Shown piece after piece: positions 8,442 through 17,601 of a stretch of DNA of 63,231 nt; the stretch's first letter is position 1, and each line of letters starts with the position of its first letter. Location of the stretch: contig NZ_AWZU01000003.1 of the NCBI RefSeq assembly GCF_000472385.1, forward strand, positions 291,557 through 354,787. The letters run 5' to 3'. This DNA is from Bradyrhizobium sp. ARR65. GTDB lineage: Bacteria > Pseudomonadota > Alphaproteobacteria > Rhizobiales > Xanthobacteraceae. Made by a program: the position numbers and the translations under genes. The notes under the pieces are model-generated. The model searched no databases. It had not been told where the DNA came from and saw only the letters and a list, made by a program, of their open reading frames with translations.

Positions 8442-9431
8442 TCATTTGCCGCTCAGCTTGACGCCCAACCGTCCGGCCAATTCCTGCGTGAATTGCCAGG
8501 CCACGCGACCCGAGCGGGAGCCGCGGGTGGTCGCCCATTCCAGAGCTTCGTGCTCCAGCTCTTCCTCGGCGAGCTCGATGCCGAAATACCGGCAATAGCC
8601 CTTCACCATGGCGAGATATTCGTCCTGGCTGCAGCGGTGGAAGCCGAGCCACAGTCCGAACCGGTCGGAGAGCGAGACCTTCTCTTCGACGGCTTCGCCC
8701 GGATTGATCGCAGTCGAGCGCTCGTTCTCGATCATTTCGCGCGCGAGCAGGTGCCTGCGGTTGGAGGTGGCGTAGAGGATTACATTGTCGGGCCGGCCCT
8801 CGATGCCGCCCTCCAGCACCGCCTTCAGCGACTTGTAGGAGGCGTCGTTGCCGTCGAACGAGAGGTCGTCGCAGAACACGATGAAGCGGAAATCGGAACT
8901 GCGCAGAAGCTCCATCAGCGTCGGCAGGCTCTCGATGTCCTCGCGGTGGATCTCGATCAGCTTCAGCCGGTCGGCGGGCTTGCGGTCGAGATTGATGGTG
9001 GCATGGGCAGCCTTCACCAGCGAGGATTTGCCCATGCCGCGGGCGCCCCAGAGCAGGGCGTTGTTGGCGGGCAGGCCGTTGGCGAACCGCTCGGTATTCT
9101 CGATCAGGATGTCGCGCATGCGGTCGATGCCTTTGAGCAGGGTCAGCTCGACGCGGCTGACACGCGGGACCTTGGTCAACCGTCCGTTCGGGTGCCAGAC
9201 GAAGGCGTCGGCGTCCGCGAAGGAGTCGGATGAGAGCGGCGCGGGCGCGTTCGCGGAAAGGTGCGCCGCGATGGCTTCGAGCGCGGCGGCGATTCTTGCC
9301 GCATTGTCATCTTTGCCTGATGCGGCAGGCGCGCTTGACGCGGTTGGGCGTTTTGTCGCGGGTTTGGCGGATTTCCGCGGCATCGCCTTGAGCGCGGGTG
9401 CGGAGGCAGTTTTTTGGGGCTTTTTTGACAT
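8442..9431 (-). CDS. DUF815-family ATP-binding protein
   Basis: A 329-residue AAA-like ATPase. After a Lys/Ala/Pro-rich N-terminal tail, the Walker A motif reads WGARGMGKSSLVKA, the Walker B region FIVFCDDLSFD, and further conserved stretches are NVILYATSNRRHLL (sensor 1) and the C-terminal GSRSGRVAWQFTQELAG. Family length and motif order fit DUF815. Its cellular role is not established. It faces the LysM lipoprotein tail-to-tail (12 bp apart) and is divergent from yajC; this neighbourhood next to yajC-secDF is conserved in Bradyrhizobium relatives. Confidence 0.85.
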   Translation of the reverse strand: MSKKPQKTASAPALKAMPRKSAKPATKRPTASSAPAASGKDDNAARIAAALEAIAAHLSANAPAPLSSDSFADADAFVWHPNGRLTKVPRVSRVELTLLKGIDRMRDILIENTERFANGLPANNALLWGARGMGKSSLVKAAHATINLDRKPADRLKLIEIHREDIESLPTLMELLRSSDFRFIVFCDDLSFDGNDASYKSLKAVLEGGIEGRPDNVILYATSNRRHLLAREMIENERSTAINPGEAVEEKVSLSDRFGLWLGFHRCSQDEYLAMVKGYCRYFGIELAEEELEHEALEWATTRGSRSGRVAWQFTQELAGRLGVKLSGK

Positions 9432-9612
9432 AAGTGAGTTTCCTGACGGCGCAGCCTTTATCGAGCCTTTTCAATGGCCGCAAGCCGCCCCAAATCAGGG
9501 GCGGGCGGCGTTGCAATTGGGACTGCGACCGCTATAGTCCGCGCAAATTTCCCGGAGCCGGCGCCTTCTTGAGGCCTTGCCGGCTTGTTGCCGTCCCACA
9601 AAGGATTGCCCG

Positions 9613-9966
9613 ATGCTGATTACCCCCGCCTATGCTCAGGCCGCGGCTGGCGGCGACACTAACAGCATGTTGATGTCGCTTCTGCCATTCGCGCTGATCT
9701 TCGTGATCATGTATTTCCTGATCCTGCGCCCGCAGCAGAAGAAGGTCCGCGACCATGCCGACCTCGTCAAGAACATCCGCCGGGGCGACACGGTGGTGAC
9801 CTCTGGCGGGCTGGTGGGCAAGGTGACCAAGGTCGTCGATGACGATCAGATCGAATTCGAGATTTCCGATGGCGTCCGGGTCCGGCAAATGCGGCAGATG
9901 ATCTCTGGCGTGCGGGCAAAGGGCGAGCCGGCCAAGAGCGAGGCCAAGGACGAGGCTGCGAGCTGA
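9613..9966 (+). CDS. yajC: Sec translocon accessory protein YajC
   Basis: A 117-residue inner-membrane protein that joins SecD and SecF in the holo-translocon. One membrane helix (MLMSLLPFALIFVIMYFLI) is followed by the signature RPQQKK and a cytoplasmic domain with RRGDTVVTSGGLVGKVTKV. ATG at 9613 has AAGGA at 9601-9605, 7 nt upstream, and drops 12 improbable residues of the longer frame. It starts the yajC-secD-secF operon; secD begins 43 bp downstream. Confidence 0.96.
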   Translation: MLITPAYAQAAAGGDTNSMLMSLLPFALIFVIMYFLILRPQQKKVRDHADLVKNIRRGDTVVTSGGLVGKVTKVVDDDQIEFEISDGVRVRQMRQMISGVRAKGEPAKSEAKDEAAS

Positions 9967-10009
9967 TCGCGTTTCTCGTCCACATTCTGTTTCTTAAAGA
10001 GTCAACTCG

Positions 10010-11608
10010 ATGTTGTATTTCACGCGGTGGAAGGCGCTCGGCATCATCCTGACGGCGCTAATCGTGTGCCTCTTCGCAGTGCCGAATTTTTTCCCTGAAG
10101 CGACGGTGAAGAACTGGCCGCTGTGGGCACAGCGCCGTCTCGTGCTTGGCCTCGATCTGCAGGGCGGCTCCTATCTCTTGCTCGAGGTCGATTCCAACTA
10201 CGTGAAGAAGGACAAGCTCGATCAGATCCGCGATGATGTGCGGCGCACCCTGCGCGAGGCAAGGATCGGCTATACCGGGCTTGCTACCCGTGGCGATGCT
10301 GTCGAGGTGCGCGTCAAAGATAGCGATGTTCAGGCAGCGCTTGGCAAACTGCGGGATTTGTCGCAGCCCTTGGGCGGGCTGTTGGGCTCGAGCGGCCAGC
10401 GCTCGGTCGAGGTCACCGAGGCCGGCGGCGGCTTGATCCGCCTCACGGTGCCGCAGGCAGCGATCAACGAGCGCATCCGCCAGACCATCGAGCAGTCAAT
10501 CCAGATCGTCGAGCGCCGCGTCAACCAGCTCGGGACGGTCGAGCCGGTGATTCAGCGGCAAGGCACTGACCGCATCCTCGTGCAGGTTCCGGGCCTGCAG
10601 GATCCAACCCGGCTGAAACAATTGCTGGGCAAGACCGCCAAGATGGAATTCCGTATGGTCGACACCAGCGTGTCGCCGGAACAGGCGCAGCAGGGCCAAT
10701 TGCCGTCGGATTCCGAGCTCTTGATGAGCGCGTCGTCGCCGAAGGTGCCCTATGTCGTCAAGAAGCAGGTGCTGGTTTCCGGCGGCGATCTGACGGACGC
10801 ACAAACGGCGTTCGATCCGCGCACGGGCGAGCCGGTGGTGAGTTTCAAATTCAACTCGGCGGGGTCGCGCAAGTTTGCGCAGGCAACGACCGAGAATGTC
10901 GGGCAGCCCTTCGCTATCGTGCTGGACAATGAGGTCATTTCCGCGCCCGTGATCCGCGAACCGATCACCGGCGGTCAGGGCCAGATTTCCGGAAATTTCA
11001 CTGTCCAATCGGCCAACGATCTGGCGATCCTGCTGCGGGCCGGCGCGCTGCCCGCGCCGCTGACGGTGATCGAGGAACGCACCGTGGGGCCGGGCCTCGG
11101 CCAGGACTCGATCGAGAAGGGCAAGCTCGCCGCCTATGTCGGCGCGATCATGGTCGTGGTGTTCATGCTCCTGACCTATCGCCTGTTCGGTCTGTTCGCC
11201 AATATCGCCGTGCTCGTGAACGTTGCCATGATCTTCGGGCTGCTGTCGCTGCTTAATGCGACGCTGACTTTGCCCGGCATCGCCGGCATCGTGCTGACCG
11301 TCGGTATTGCGGTCGACTCCAACGTGCTGATCTATGAGCGTATCCGCGAGGAGTTGCGCGGCGGCCGCAACGCAATTTCCGCGATCGACGCCGGCTTCAA
11401 GCGGGCGCTGGCGACGATTCTGGACTCCAACATCACCACCTTCATCGCCGCCGCGGTCCTGTTTTATATCGGCACCGGCCCGGTGCGCGGCTTCGCCGTG
11501 ACGCTCGGCATCGGCATTCTCACCACGGTTTTCACCGCTTTCACCCTGACCCGACTGATCGTGGCGTGGTGGGTGCGCTGGAAGCGGCCACAAACCGTGC
11601 CGATCTAG
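10010..11608 (+). CDS. secD: Protein translocase subunit SecD
   Basis: Inner-membrane RND-like component that uses the proton gradient to pull secreted proteins out of the SecYEG channel. The 532-residue product has helix 1 near the N-terminus, the long periplasmic P1 domain opened by the D1 motif LGLDLQGGSYLLLEVD, and five C-terminal helices including the conserved GIAVDSNVLIYERIREEL. It is followed by secF after 12 bp, clearly one transcript with yajC. Confidence 0.97.
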   Translation: MLYFTRWKALGIILTALIVCLFAVPNFFPEATVKNWPLWAQRRLVLGLDLQGGSYLLLEVDSNYVKKDKLDQIRDDVRRTLREARIGYTGLATRGDAVEVRVKDSDVQAALGKLRDLSQPLGGLLGSSGQRSVEVTEAGGGLIRLTVPQAAINERIRQTIEQSIQIVERRVNQLGTVEPVIQRQGTDRILVQVPGLQDPTRLKQLLGKTAKMEFRMVDTSVSPEQAQQGQLPSDSELLMSASSPKVPYVVKKQVLVSGGDLTDAQTAFDPRTGEPVVSFKFNSAGSRKFAQATTENVGQPFAIVLDNEVISAPVIREPITGGQGQISGNFTVQSANDLAILLRAGALPAPLTVIEERTVGPGLGQDSIEKGKLAAYVGAIMVVVFMLLTYRLFGLFANIAVLVNVAMIFGLLSLLNATLTLPGIAGIVLTVGIAVDSNVLIYERIREELRGGRNAISAIDAGFKRALATILDSNITTFIAAAVLFYIGTGPVRGFAVTLGIGILTTVFTAFTLTRLIVAWWVRWKRPQTVPI

Positions 11609-11620
11609 GAAATTGCGGCT

Positions 11621-12646
11621 GTGACTCACATCGTTCTGATCTCTCTCGCCGTTCTCATTGCCGTGCTGACCGTCGTCAGCGCGTTCGGCCTCCTGCCCTC
11701 GCTACGCATCGTTCCCGATAACACGCATTTCGACTTCACCCGGTTCCGCCGCATCAGCTTCCCGATCTCGGCGATGCTGTCGATCGTGGCGATCACGCTT
11801 TTTTTCACCCACGGCCTGAACTTCGGCATCGATTTCAGGGGCGGCACGCTCCTCGAAGTCCGGGCCAAGTCGGGCGTGGCCGATATCGCAGGCATGCGAT
11901 CGAGCCTGAACGCGCTGGGCCTCGGTGAAGTGCAATTGCAGCAGTTCGGCGGACCGGACGAGGTTCTGATCCGCGTTGCCGAGCAGCCGGGCGGCGATGC
12001 CGCGCAGCAGGAGGCGGTGAACAAGGTCCGTGGCGCGCTCGGCGATTCTGTCGACTATCGTCGCGTCGAGGTGGTTGGGCCGCGCGTCTCCGGCGAGCTT
12101 CTGGCCTACGGCATGATCGGCCTGATGCTCGCGATCATGGCGATCCTGGTCTATCTCTGGTTCCGCTTCGAGTGGCAGTTCGCGCTTGGCGCCATGATCG
12201 CCAACGTGCATGACATCGTGCTGACCATCGGCTTCATGTCGATCTCGCAGGTCGATTTCGACCTCACCAGCATCGCGGCGCTGCTGACCATTCTCGGCTA
12301 TTCACTCAACGATACGGTCGTCATCTATGACCGGATCCGCGAAATGCTGCGGCGCTACAAGAAAATGCCGATGCCGCAGCTCTTGAACGAGTCGATCAAC
12401 TCGACGCTGTCGCGCTCGATCATCACCCACGTCACGGTGACGCTGGCGCTGCTCGCGCTGCTGTTGTTCGGGGGACAGGCCATTCACAGCTTTACCGCCG
12501 TGATGATGTTCGGCGTGGTGCTGGTCGGAACCTACACGTCGATCTTCATCGCGGCGCCGGTCCTGATCTATCTCGGCGTCGGCACCCAGCGGGCCGACGC
12601 GCCGGAGGCACCTGCCAAGAAGCCCGACAGGCCGGCAAAGAAATAG
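11621..12646 (+). CDS. secF: Protein translocase subunit SecF
   Basis: Partner of SecD in the Sec export machinery. The 341-residue protein has helix 1, a periplasmic domain opened by GLNFGIDFRGGTLLEV and the C-terminal membrane domain with SLNDTVVIYDRIRE. Start is GTG at 11621, in the first possible position after secD. The C-terminus is Lys/Pro/Ala rich. Downstream genes at 12717 and 13097 follow closely and probably share the transcript. Confidence 0.97.
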   Translation: MTHIVLISLAVLIAVLTVVSAFGLLPSLRIVPDNTHFDFTRFRRISFPISAMLSIVAITLFFTHGLNFGIDFRGGTLLEVRAKSGVADIAGMRSSLNALGLGEVQLQQFGGPDEVLIRVAEQPGGDAAQQEAVNKVRGALGDSVDYRRVEVVGPRVSGELLAYGMIGLMLAIMAILVYLWFRFEWQFALGAMIANVHDIVLTIGFMSISQVDFDLTSIAALLTILGYSLNDTVVIYDRIREMLRRYKKMPMPQLLNESINSTLSRSIITHVTVTLALLALLLFGGQAIHSFTAVMMFGVVLVGTYTSIFIAAPVLIYLGVGTQRADAPEAPAKKPDRPAKK

Positions 12647-12716
12647 CGGCGCATGGACCGAAAATGGCGCTTCAGGACTTGACCCTGAGGCAGGAAGCTC
12701 GTCTTTCGGACCGATC

Positions 12717-13100
12717 ATGCCCAACGCATCCGACGCTCCCCATCTTCCGCGCTCGGCGGCTATCGACGCCTATGGCAATGGCGGGTTTGCTTTTGCCGGG
12801 ATGTCGCATCGCGGCTCGCTTCTGTGCCTGCCCGATGCAGTCTGGGCTTGGGACGTGACCAGGCCCGAACAGATCGACAAATATTCTCTGGCGCGTGTCT
12901 TTGAGGCCGCGAACTCGATTGACACCCTCATCGTCGGCACAGGCAATGCGGTCTGGTTGCCGCCGGCGGAGCTGCGCAACGCGCTGCGCAACGTGCGGGT
13001 GGTCCTGGACACGATGCAAACTGGACCGGCGATCCGCACTTACAACATCATGATCGGTGAGCGGCGGCGCGTCGCGGCGGCCTTGATTGCGGTGCCATGA
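12717..13100 (+). CDS. Mth938-like domain protein (NDUFAF3 relative)
   Basis: A 127-residue Mth938/DUF498-fold protein: IDAYGNGGFAFAGMSHRGS, then IDTLIVGTGNAVWLPP and an NIMIGERRRVAAALIAV C-terminus match the family. Mitochondrial NDUFAF3, a complex I assembly factor, belongs to the same family, and its alphaproteobacterial relatives are known to lie near secDF. The gene begins 70 bp after secF and its last 4 bp overlap the next gene (ATGA), so the two are translationally coupled. Biochemical role in bacteria is not established; involvement in NADH dehydrogenase or membrane-protein assembly is inference. Confidence 0.85.
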   Translation: MPNASDAPHLPRSAAIDAYGNGGFAFAGMSHRGSLLCLPDAVWAWDVTRPEQIDKYSLARVFEAANSIDTLIVGTGNAVWLPPAELRNALRNVRVVLDTMQTGPAIRTYNIMIGERRRVAAALIAVP

Positions 13101-13954
13101 GCGCGAATGACGCCAAGGACGATGCGGCGTTCTGCGCCGACCTGGTGCGCAGCCATGACTTTGCCCGCTACGCCGCAACCATTTTTCTGCCTGCGGAGCA
13201 ACGTCGTGCGCTGCTCGCACTTTATGCCTTCAACGTCGAAATCACCCGGGTGCATGACCAGGTCACGCAACCTCTGCCTGGGGAAATCCGCCTGCAATGG
13301 TGGAGCGATATGCTTGCGGGGCAGGGCCGTGGCGGCGTTGAAGGCAATCCTGTCGCTGCGGAACTGTTGTTGGCCATCGGCAGCTCCAATCTTCCGGTCG
13401 ACATCCTGTTGCGCCTGATCGAGGAGCATCAGTTCGATCTCTACAACGATCCGATGCCGACGCTGGCAGCGCTGGAGAGCTATCTCAACGACACCTCGTC
13501 GGCGCTGTTCGCGCTGGCTGCGCGGATCGTGGCTCCGCCCTTGCCGCAGATCGATCATCTGGCGCGGCATGCCGGACTTGCGGAGGGCATTGTGCGGGTG
13601 ATCGCAAGGTTGCCTTACGATGCCTCGCGTCGCCAATTGTTTCTGCCTCAGCAACTTCTGACAGCACAGGGCAGCGACCTCGATGAGGCTTTCGGCGGCA
13701 AGCAGACACCGCGCCTGCGTGCCGCGATCGACGAACTGCTCGGCGAGGCCCGGCAGCACCTTGATACCGCCTCCACCTTGCTTGCCGACGTGCCGAACGA
13801 GGTGAGGCCGGTGTTCCTGCCGCTCGCCATCGTCAAGCGCGACCTGGCGCGGCTGTCACGGGCGGATCACGATCCCTTCGCGCCGCAAACGCCGTCGCGA
13901 CTGTCGACGCTCTGGACGTTGTGGCGTGCGTCGCGGTCGAAGACGTTTTCGTAA
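13097..13954 (+). CDS. Squalene/phytoene synthase-fold protein (NDUFAF6 relative)
   Basis: A 285-residue protein of the squalene/phytoene synthase superfamily. The region that in true synthases carries the first Asp-rich motif reads ALYAFNVEITRVHDQVTQPL and is followed by GEIRLQWWSDML, the pattern of the NDUFAF6 subgroup; the DxxxD prenyl-diphosphate motif is not visible, so it is probably not a terpene synthase. It overlaps the Mth938-like gene by 4 bp. In mitochondria NDUFAF3 and NDUFAF6 both help assemble complex I; here their relatives form a coupled pair behind yajC-secD-secF. Confidence 0.82.
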   Translation: MSANDAKDDAAFCADLVRSHDFARYAATIFLPAEQRRALLALYAFNVEITRVHDQVTQPLPGEIRLQWWSDMLAGQGRGGVEGNPVAAELLLAIGSSNLPVDILLRLIEEHQFDLYNDPMPTLAALESYLNDTSSALFALAARIVAPPLPQIDHLARHAGLAEGIVRVIARLPYDASRRQLFLPQQLLTAQGSDLDEAFGGKQTPRLRAAIDELLGEARQHLDTASTLLADVPNEVRPVFLPLAIVKRDLARLSRADHDPFAPQTPSRLSTLWTLWRASRSKTFS

Positions 13955-13997
13955 CCCTCGATTCGTAGCCATCGAAGCCGCACGCGCTTCAGGTCAT

Positions 13998-15101
13998 TCA
14001 GTGCAAGGGCAGTTTCAGCTCGCTTGTCTCAAAGTTGAAGCGGTCACGCAGGTTTTTCCGCTGCTCCAGGATGTCCTTCAGGAAGGCGAGGTCGGCGTCG
14101 CTCGCCATCATCGGCTCGATCAGATCGAGCTGGTTCATCGCCACAAGTTGCAGGATCTCGGTGCGTGGCCGGCCGCTGGCGTCGCGCGGTAGCGCATGCA
14201 CCACCTGGATGTGCTCGGGTGGCTTGGGTCCCTTCGCCGCGGCGAGCTCGCTGCGCAATTGCGATTCGAGCGCCGCGCGATCGGCCTCGACAAAGGCGTA
14301 GAGCCCAACGCCGGAGCGTCGATCGGCGAAGGCGACAATCGCGGTATCGCGCACGGCGGGGTTCTTGCGGATCAAGTCGGCCAGGACCGGCGCGTCGTTC
14401 ACGAGGCGGCGGCCGCCGCCCTCACGATCGGTGAAATTGAAGAGCCCGCGGGTAATGGCGCGATAGACTTTCTTGCCGGTGGCGAGCCAGAGACTGGCGA
14501 CGAAAGATTTGCGCGCGAGAATCTTCCTCTCGCTCGGCGTGAGTGCGTGCGGCGCGTAGCTGCGCTTGTGCTTAAGCAGATGCCGCAGATCCTCGTAAGC
14601 TGCGATGCGGAACAGCCGGCTGCGTTTACGGAAGCAGGCGGCAAGCTGAAAATCGGTGAGATAAGCCCGCCCGTCGCGGCCGACCAGCCAGTTCTGCTCC
14701 TTGGCCAGATCGTTATGGCAGATGCCGGCGCGATGTAATCGATGCAACGTGACCTTGGCTGAGCGGAAGTAGTCGATGTCGCCATAGGGCTTTGCCAAAT
14801 GCAGCGCGACGCCATCGATGAAGCCGCGGACCAGCGCTCGTCTGCCGGCCCAGAGCAGTTCAGGGCCAACCTCCAGGCCTTTTGCGCGCGATAGCGCCTT
14901 GCGTTCGCGCGCAAACAAATGGCGCGCCAGCAGGAACGACCACCAGGGCACCTGATCGAGCCGGCGCAGCACCGCATCGGTCTCGCGGTCGTCAATCCGG
15001 AGGCGTCCCCGTTCGACGGTTGAAAATACGTCCCGCTTGAGCAGCACGCCCTCGATCCAGCGCGCCGAGAGCACCGCAGCGTCGTTCTTTGGCAGGCTCA
15101 T
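13998..15101 (-). CDS. Kinase-like protein fused to an AMP-binding-C-like domain
   Basis: A 367-residue protein, probably in one operon with trmFO (3-bp gap). The N-terminal part (to about 220) resembles RIO/LPS-core kinases: the catalytic loop ICHNDLAKEQNWLV has the HxD and downstream Asn, the DFG motif is DFQ, and the usual ATP-anchoring Lys seems to be Arg. The C-terminal part (about 250-335) resembles the mobile C-terminal domain of acyl-CoA synthetases: NPAVRDTAIVAFADRRSGVG, then ALPRDASGRPRTEI, where the usual catalytic Lys of the GK motif is replaced (GR). No adenylation core is present. A regulatory or carrier-protein-recognition role is possible but unproven. Confidence 0.7.
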   Translation of the reverse strand: MSLPKNDAAVLSARWIEGVLLKRDVFSTVERGRLRIDDRETDAVLRRLDQVPWWSFLLARHLFARERKALSRAKGLEVGPELLWAGRRALVRGFIDGVALHLAKPYGDIDYFRSAKVTLHRLHRAGICHNDLAKEQNWLVGRDGRAYLTDFQLAACFRKRSRLFRIAAYEDLRHLLKHKRSYAPHALTPSERKILARKSFVASLWLATGKKVYRAITRGLFNFTDREGGGRRLVNDAPVLADLIRKNPAVRDTAIVAFADRRSGVGLYAFVEADRAALESQLRSELAAAKGPKPPEHIQVVHALPRDASGRPRTEILQLVAMNQLDLIEPMMASDADLAFLKDILEQRKNLRDRFNFETSELKLPLH

Positions 15102-15104
15102 CGT

Positions 15105-16538
15105 CTATGCCGCCGCCGCAATGTGCAGATTGTCGCTGATCCAGCGGTCGATATCGGCCAGCGCCCGGGCGCTTAAGGCCTGCTTTTTGGCGACCGTCCT
15201 TTCGTTGCCGCGCAGCCGCGTGCCGTCGGCTTTCTTGGTCGGGGATGCCGCGAGCGGCGGGAACAGACCGAAATTGATATTCATCGGCTGGAACGAGCGC
15301 GCGCCCGGCTCGATCGTTTCAATGTGGCCGCCAGTGATATGACCGAGCAGGGCGCCCAGTGCTGTCGTCGGTGGGGGTGGCGCCAGAGAGCGCCCGCGGG
15401 CGTTCGCTGCTGCGTAGAGCCCGGCGATCAGCCCGATGCTTGCCGATTCCACATAGCCTTCGCATCCGGTCATCTGGCCGGCAAAGCGCAGCCGCGGCTG
15501 CGCGCGGAGCCGCAGCTCGCTATCGAGCAGCTTTGGCGAGTTGAGGAAGGTGTTGCGGTGCAGTCCGCCGAGACGGGCGAACTCGGCTTTCTCAAGCCCC
15601 GGGATGGTCCGGAAGATCCGCTGCTGGGCCCCGTATTTCAGCTTGGTCTGGAATCCGACCATGTTGTAGAGCGTGCCGAGTTTGTTGTCCTGGCGTAGCT
15701 GCACGACGGCATAGGGCTTGACGGTCGGATTATGCGGATTGGTGAGCCCGACCGGTTTCATGGGCCCGTGCCGCAGTGTCTCGCGGCCGCGGCTCGCCAT
15801 CACTTCAATCGGCAGGCAGCCGTCGAAATAGGGCGTCTTGGTCTCCCAGTCGTGGAATTCGGTCTTCTCGCCGGCAAGCAGCGCGTCCACGAAGGCGCCG
15901 TACTGCTCCTCGGTCATGGGGCAATTGATGTAGTCGGCGCCGCTGCCGCCAGGCCCGGCCTTGTCGTAGCGCGATTGAAACCACGCCACGGACATGTCGA
16001 CCGTATCCTTGTGTACGATCGGCGCGATCGCATCAAAAAAGGCGAGCGCGTCCTGATCGGTCAGTTCGCGGATAGCATCGGCGAGGGCTGCCGAGGTAAG
16101 GGGCCCCGTCGCAACAATCACATTGCCCCAGTCCGACGGCGGTAGGCCGGCGATCTCGCCCCGTTCGATCTGGATCAGCGGATGGGCATGCAGCGCCTTG
16201 GTCACAGCCGCGGAAAATCCCTCGCGGTCGACCGCGAGCGCTCCACCCGCAGGCACCTGATTGGCATCGGCTGCACGCATGATGAGCGAGCCAAGCCTGC
16301 GCATCTCGGCGTGCAGGAGTCCGACGGCATTGTTGGCGGCATCATCGGAGCGGAAGGAATTGGAGCAGACGAGTTCGGCCAAGCCGTCGGTGCGGTGCGC
16401 TTCGGTCATGCGCAAGGGGCGCATTTCGTGCAGGGTGACGCGGATGCCGCGCTCGGCGACCTGCCAAGCAGCCTCGGAGCCCGCAAGGCCCGCGCCGATA
16501 ATGTGGACAACGTCAGAAGAAGATTGGGTCCCGCTCAT
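15105..16538 (-). CDS. trmFO: tRNA (uracil-5-)-methyltransferase TrmFO
   Basis: Folate- and FAD-dependent enzyme that makes ribothymidine at position 54 of tRNA, using methylene-tetrahydrofolate. The 477-residue product starts with the FAD-binding fold [16 protein letters not shown] and contains the family segments [19 protein letters not shown] and [17 protein letters not shown]. Length is usual for TrmFO. This is the folate-type enzyme, not SAM-dependent TrmA. The kinase-like gene follows immediately on the same strand. The upstream 16539-16649 shows no gene. Confidence 0.96.
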   Translation of the reverse strand: MSGTQSSSDVVHIIGAGLAGSEAAWQVAERGIRVTLHEMRPLRMTEAHRTDGLAELVCSNSFRSDDAANNAVGLLHAEMRRLGSLIMRAADANQVPAGGALAVDREGFSAAVTKALHAHPLIQIERGEIAGLPPSDWGNVIVATGPLTSAALADAIRELTDQDALAFFDAIAPIVHKDTVDMSVAWFQSRYDKAGPGGSGADYINCPMTEEQYGAFVDALLAGEKTEFHDWETKTPYFDGCLPIEVMASRGRETLRHGPMKPVGLTNPHNPTVKPYAVVQLRQDNKLGTLYNMVGFQTKLKYGAQQRIFRTIPGLEKAEFARLGGLHRNTFLNSPKLLDSELRLRAQPRLRFAGQMTGCEGYVESASIGLIAGLYAAANARGRSLAPPPPTTALGALLGHITGGHIETIEPGARSFQPMNINFGLFPPLAASPTKKADGTRLRGNERTVAKKQALSARALADIDRWISDNLHIAAAA

Positions 16539-16649
16539 GGGCGGAGGGTTAGCGCGTTTTTAATCCAAACGCATCTGGCGTGTGATCCAGAAAAGTGGAT
16601 ACGCGAAAAATTAGGATCGTAGGCTGTCCGAGGCGGTTTCCCGCACATG

Positions 16650-16676
16650 ATAACGCCCGCTGAGCGCGGGCGTTAT
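16650..16676 (-). terminator. Hairpin downstream of the DUF1127 gene
   Basis: A perfect 11-bp stem (ATAACGCCCGC / GCGGGCGTTAT) with a 5-nt loop lies 34 bp after the stop of the small DUF1127 gene, in its direction. It is not followed by a T-run, so it may be a processing or weak terminator structure. It also insulates trmFO. Confidence 0.6.
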
Positions 16677-16710
16677 CCATCGGTTCGAATTTCGGGGCGT
16701 CGGAACGCGA

Positions 16711-16863
16711 TCAGCCGTTGTAATTGCCGGCTGCAACGCGCGGAATGTCCGAGCGATCCAAGCCAATATCGGCCAGCTCGCGGTCACTGAGCGCCGACAG
16801 TTCGGCAACATTGCGCTGATACTCCCGGAACGCCTGGATCATCCGGATGAGCGAGAGCAACAT
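16711..16863 (-). CDS. DUF1127 (YjiS-like) small protein
   Basis: A 50-residue protein on the minus strand with the DUF1127 core LSALSDRELADIGLDRSDI, preceded by an amphipathic Arg-containing helix, MIQAFREYQRN. The family is abundant in alphaproteobacteria as 45-70-residue proteins; some members bind RNA or are induced by stress or phosphate signals. Start ATG at 16863 is supported by AAGGAG on the minus strand (16871-16876) 7 nt upstream. It is a monocistronic unit ended by the hairpin at 16650. Confidence 0.88.
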   Translation of the reverse strand: MLLSLIRMIQAFREYQRNVAELSALSDRELADIGLDRSDIPRVAAGNYNG

Positions 16864-17601
16864 GGGTAGTCTCCTTGTATTATGATTCAGCTCTTGGAGG
16901 GAAGCCTCATCGTTGAAATGAATATAGAAGAGAGTTCCTCGGCTCGGTAGCGCTTATGTTGCGGTGCAGCTAAGCCGAAAACGCATGTCGCCAGTAAGCT
17001 CTTATTAAGCTCTTGGCGCGGTGCACAAAAGTGACCAAGATTCAGATCAAATCTGTAGAATAGTTTCGTGAAATCATGTGATTACCGCAACTGCGTAACA
17101 GCCGTGCCATCACCACAGATACTGACGGTAATATAGCGCCACAAGCTGCGGCATTGCGCCTCGCGCTGGCGCTAAGCTTGCCCGCGCATGCGCGATTCGC
17201 ATACAGAAGTTGTACAAAAAATGAATATTAAGAATATTCCTTGAGTACACTGAGAGTTTCTTTGCCGGGAACCGACTCCCAATATCGGCGACGCGGAGAC
17301 GAAACTCGCAGGCGGGCTTGCTGGCGTCCAGCGCTCGCGGCCCATTGATCGGAGCAGAGCTGATCGTCGTAGAATTGATCTCGGCCGCTGGGAGCGAGTC
17401 GTAGACGCTGACGCGAATGGACGACCTCCTCTGCCGGGTCGTGACGCGAAGCAATCGTTGCGTGCATAAGGCTCTGCGGCACACGCCGATCACATTTGCA
17501 TCGCGCGATTTTCATTCCGAAGTTTGGGAACCATCAGCGAAAAATGATTTCGCGGAATCCGGCAATGTCGCCGGGTCCGTTCTCAAAAAATGGAAAGTAA
17601 C
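16864..17601. other. Intergenic region of about 740 bp, no gene recognised
   Basis: No frame here resembles a known protein; the longest minus-strand frame (17110-17493) has no family signature. The stretch includes an AT-richer patch around 17210-17245 and a short palindrome CAGAT-CAA-ATCTG near 17045. It must hold the promoters of the DUF1127 gene (minus) and the secreted protein at 17602 (plus). A small RNA is possible but not visible. Confidence 0.4.

Noticed and set aside
16611..16811. A 66-codon minus-strand frame before trmFO
   Set aside because: It overlaps, in another frame, the shorter DUF1127 gene at 16711-16863, which has the family motif and a good ribosome site.
17110..17493. 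A 127-codon minus-strand frame in the 740-bp gap
   Set aside because: No signal peptide, domain or ribosome site; codon use is unlike the neighbours.
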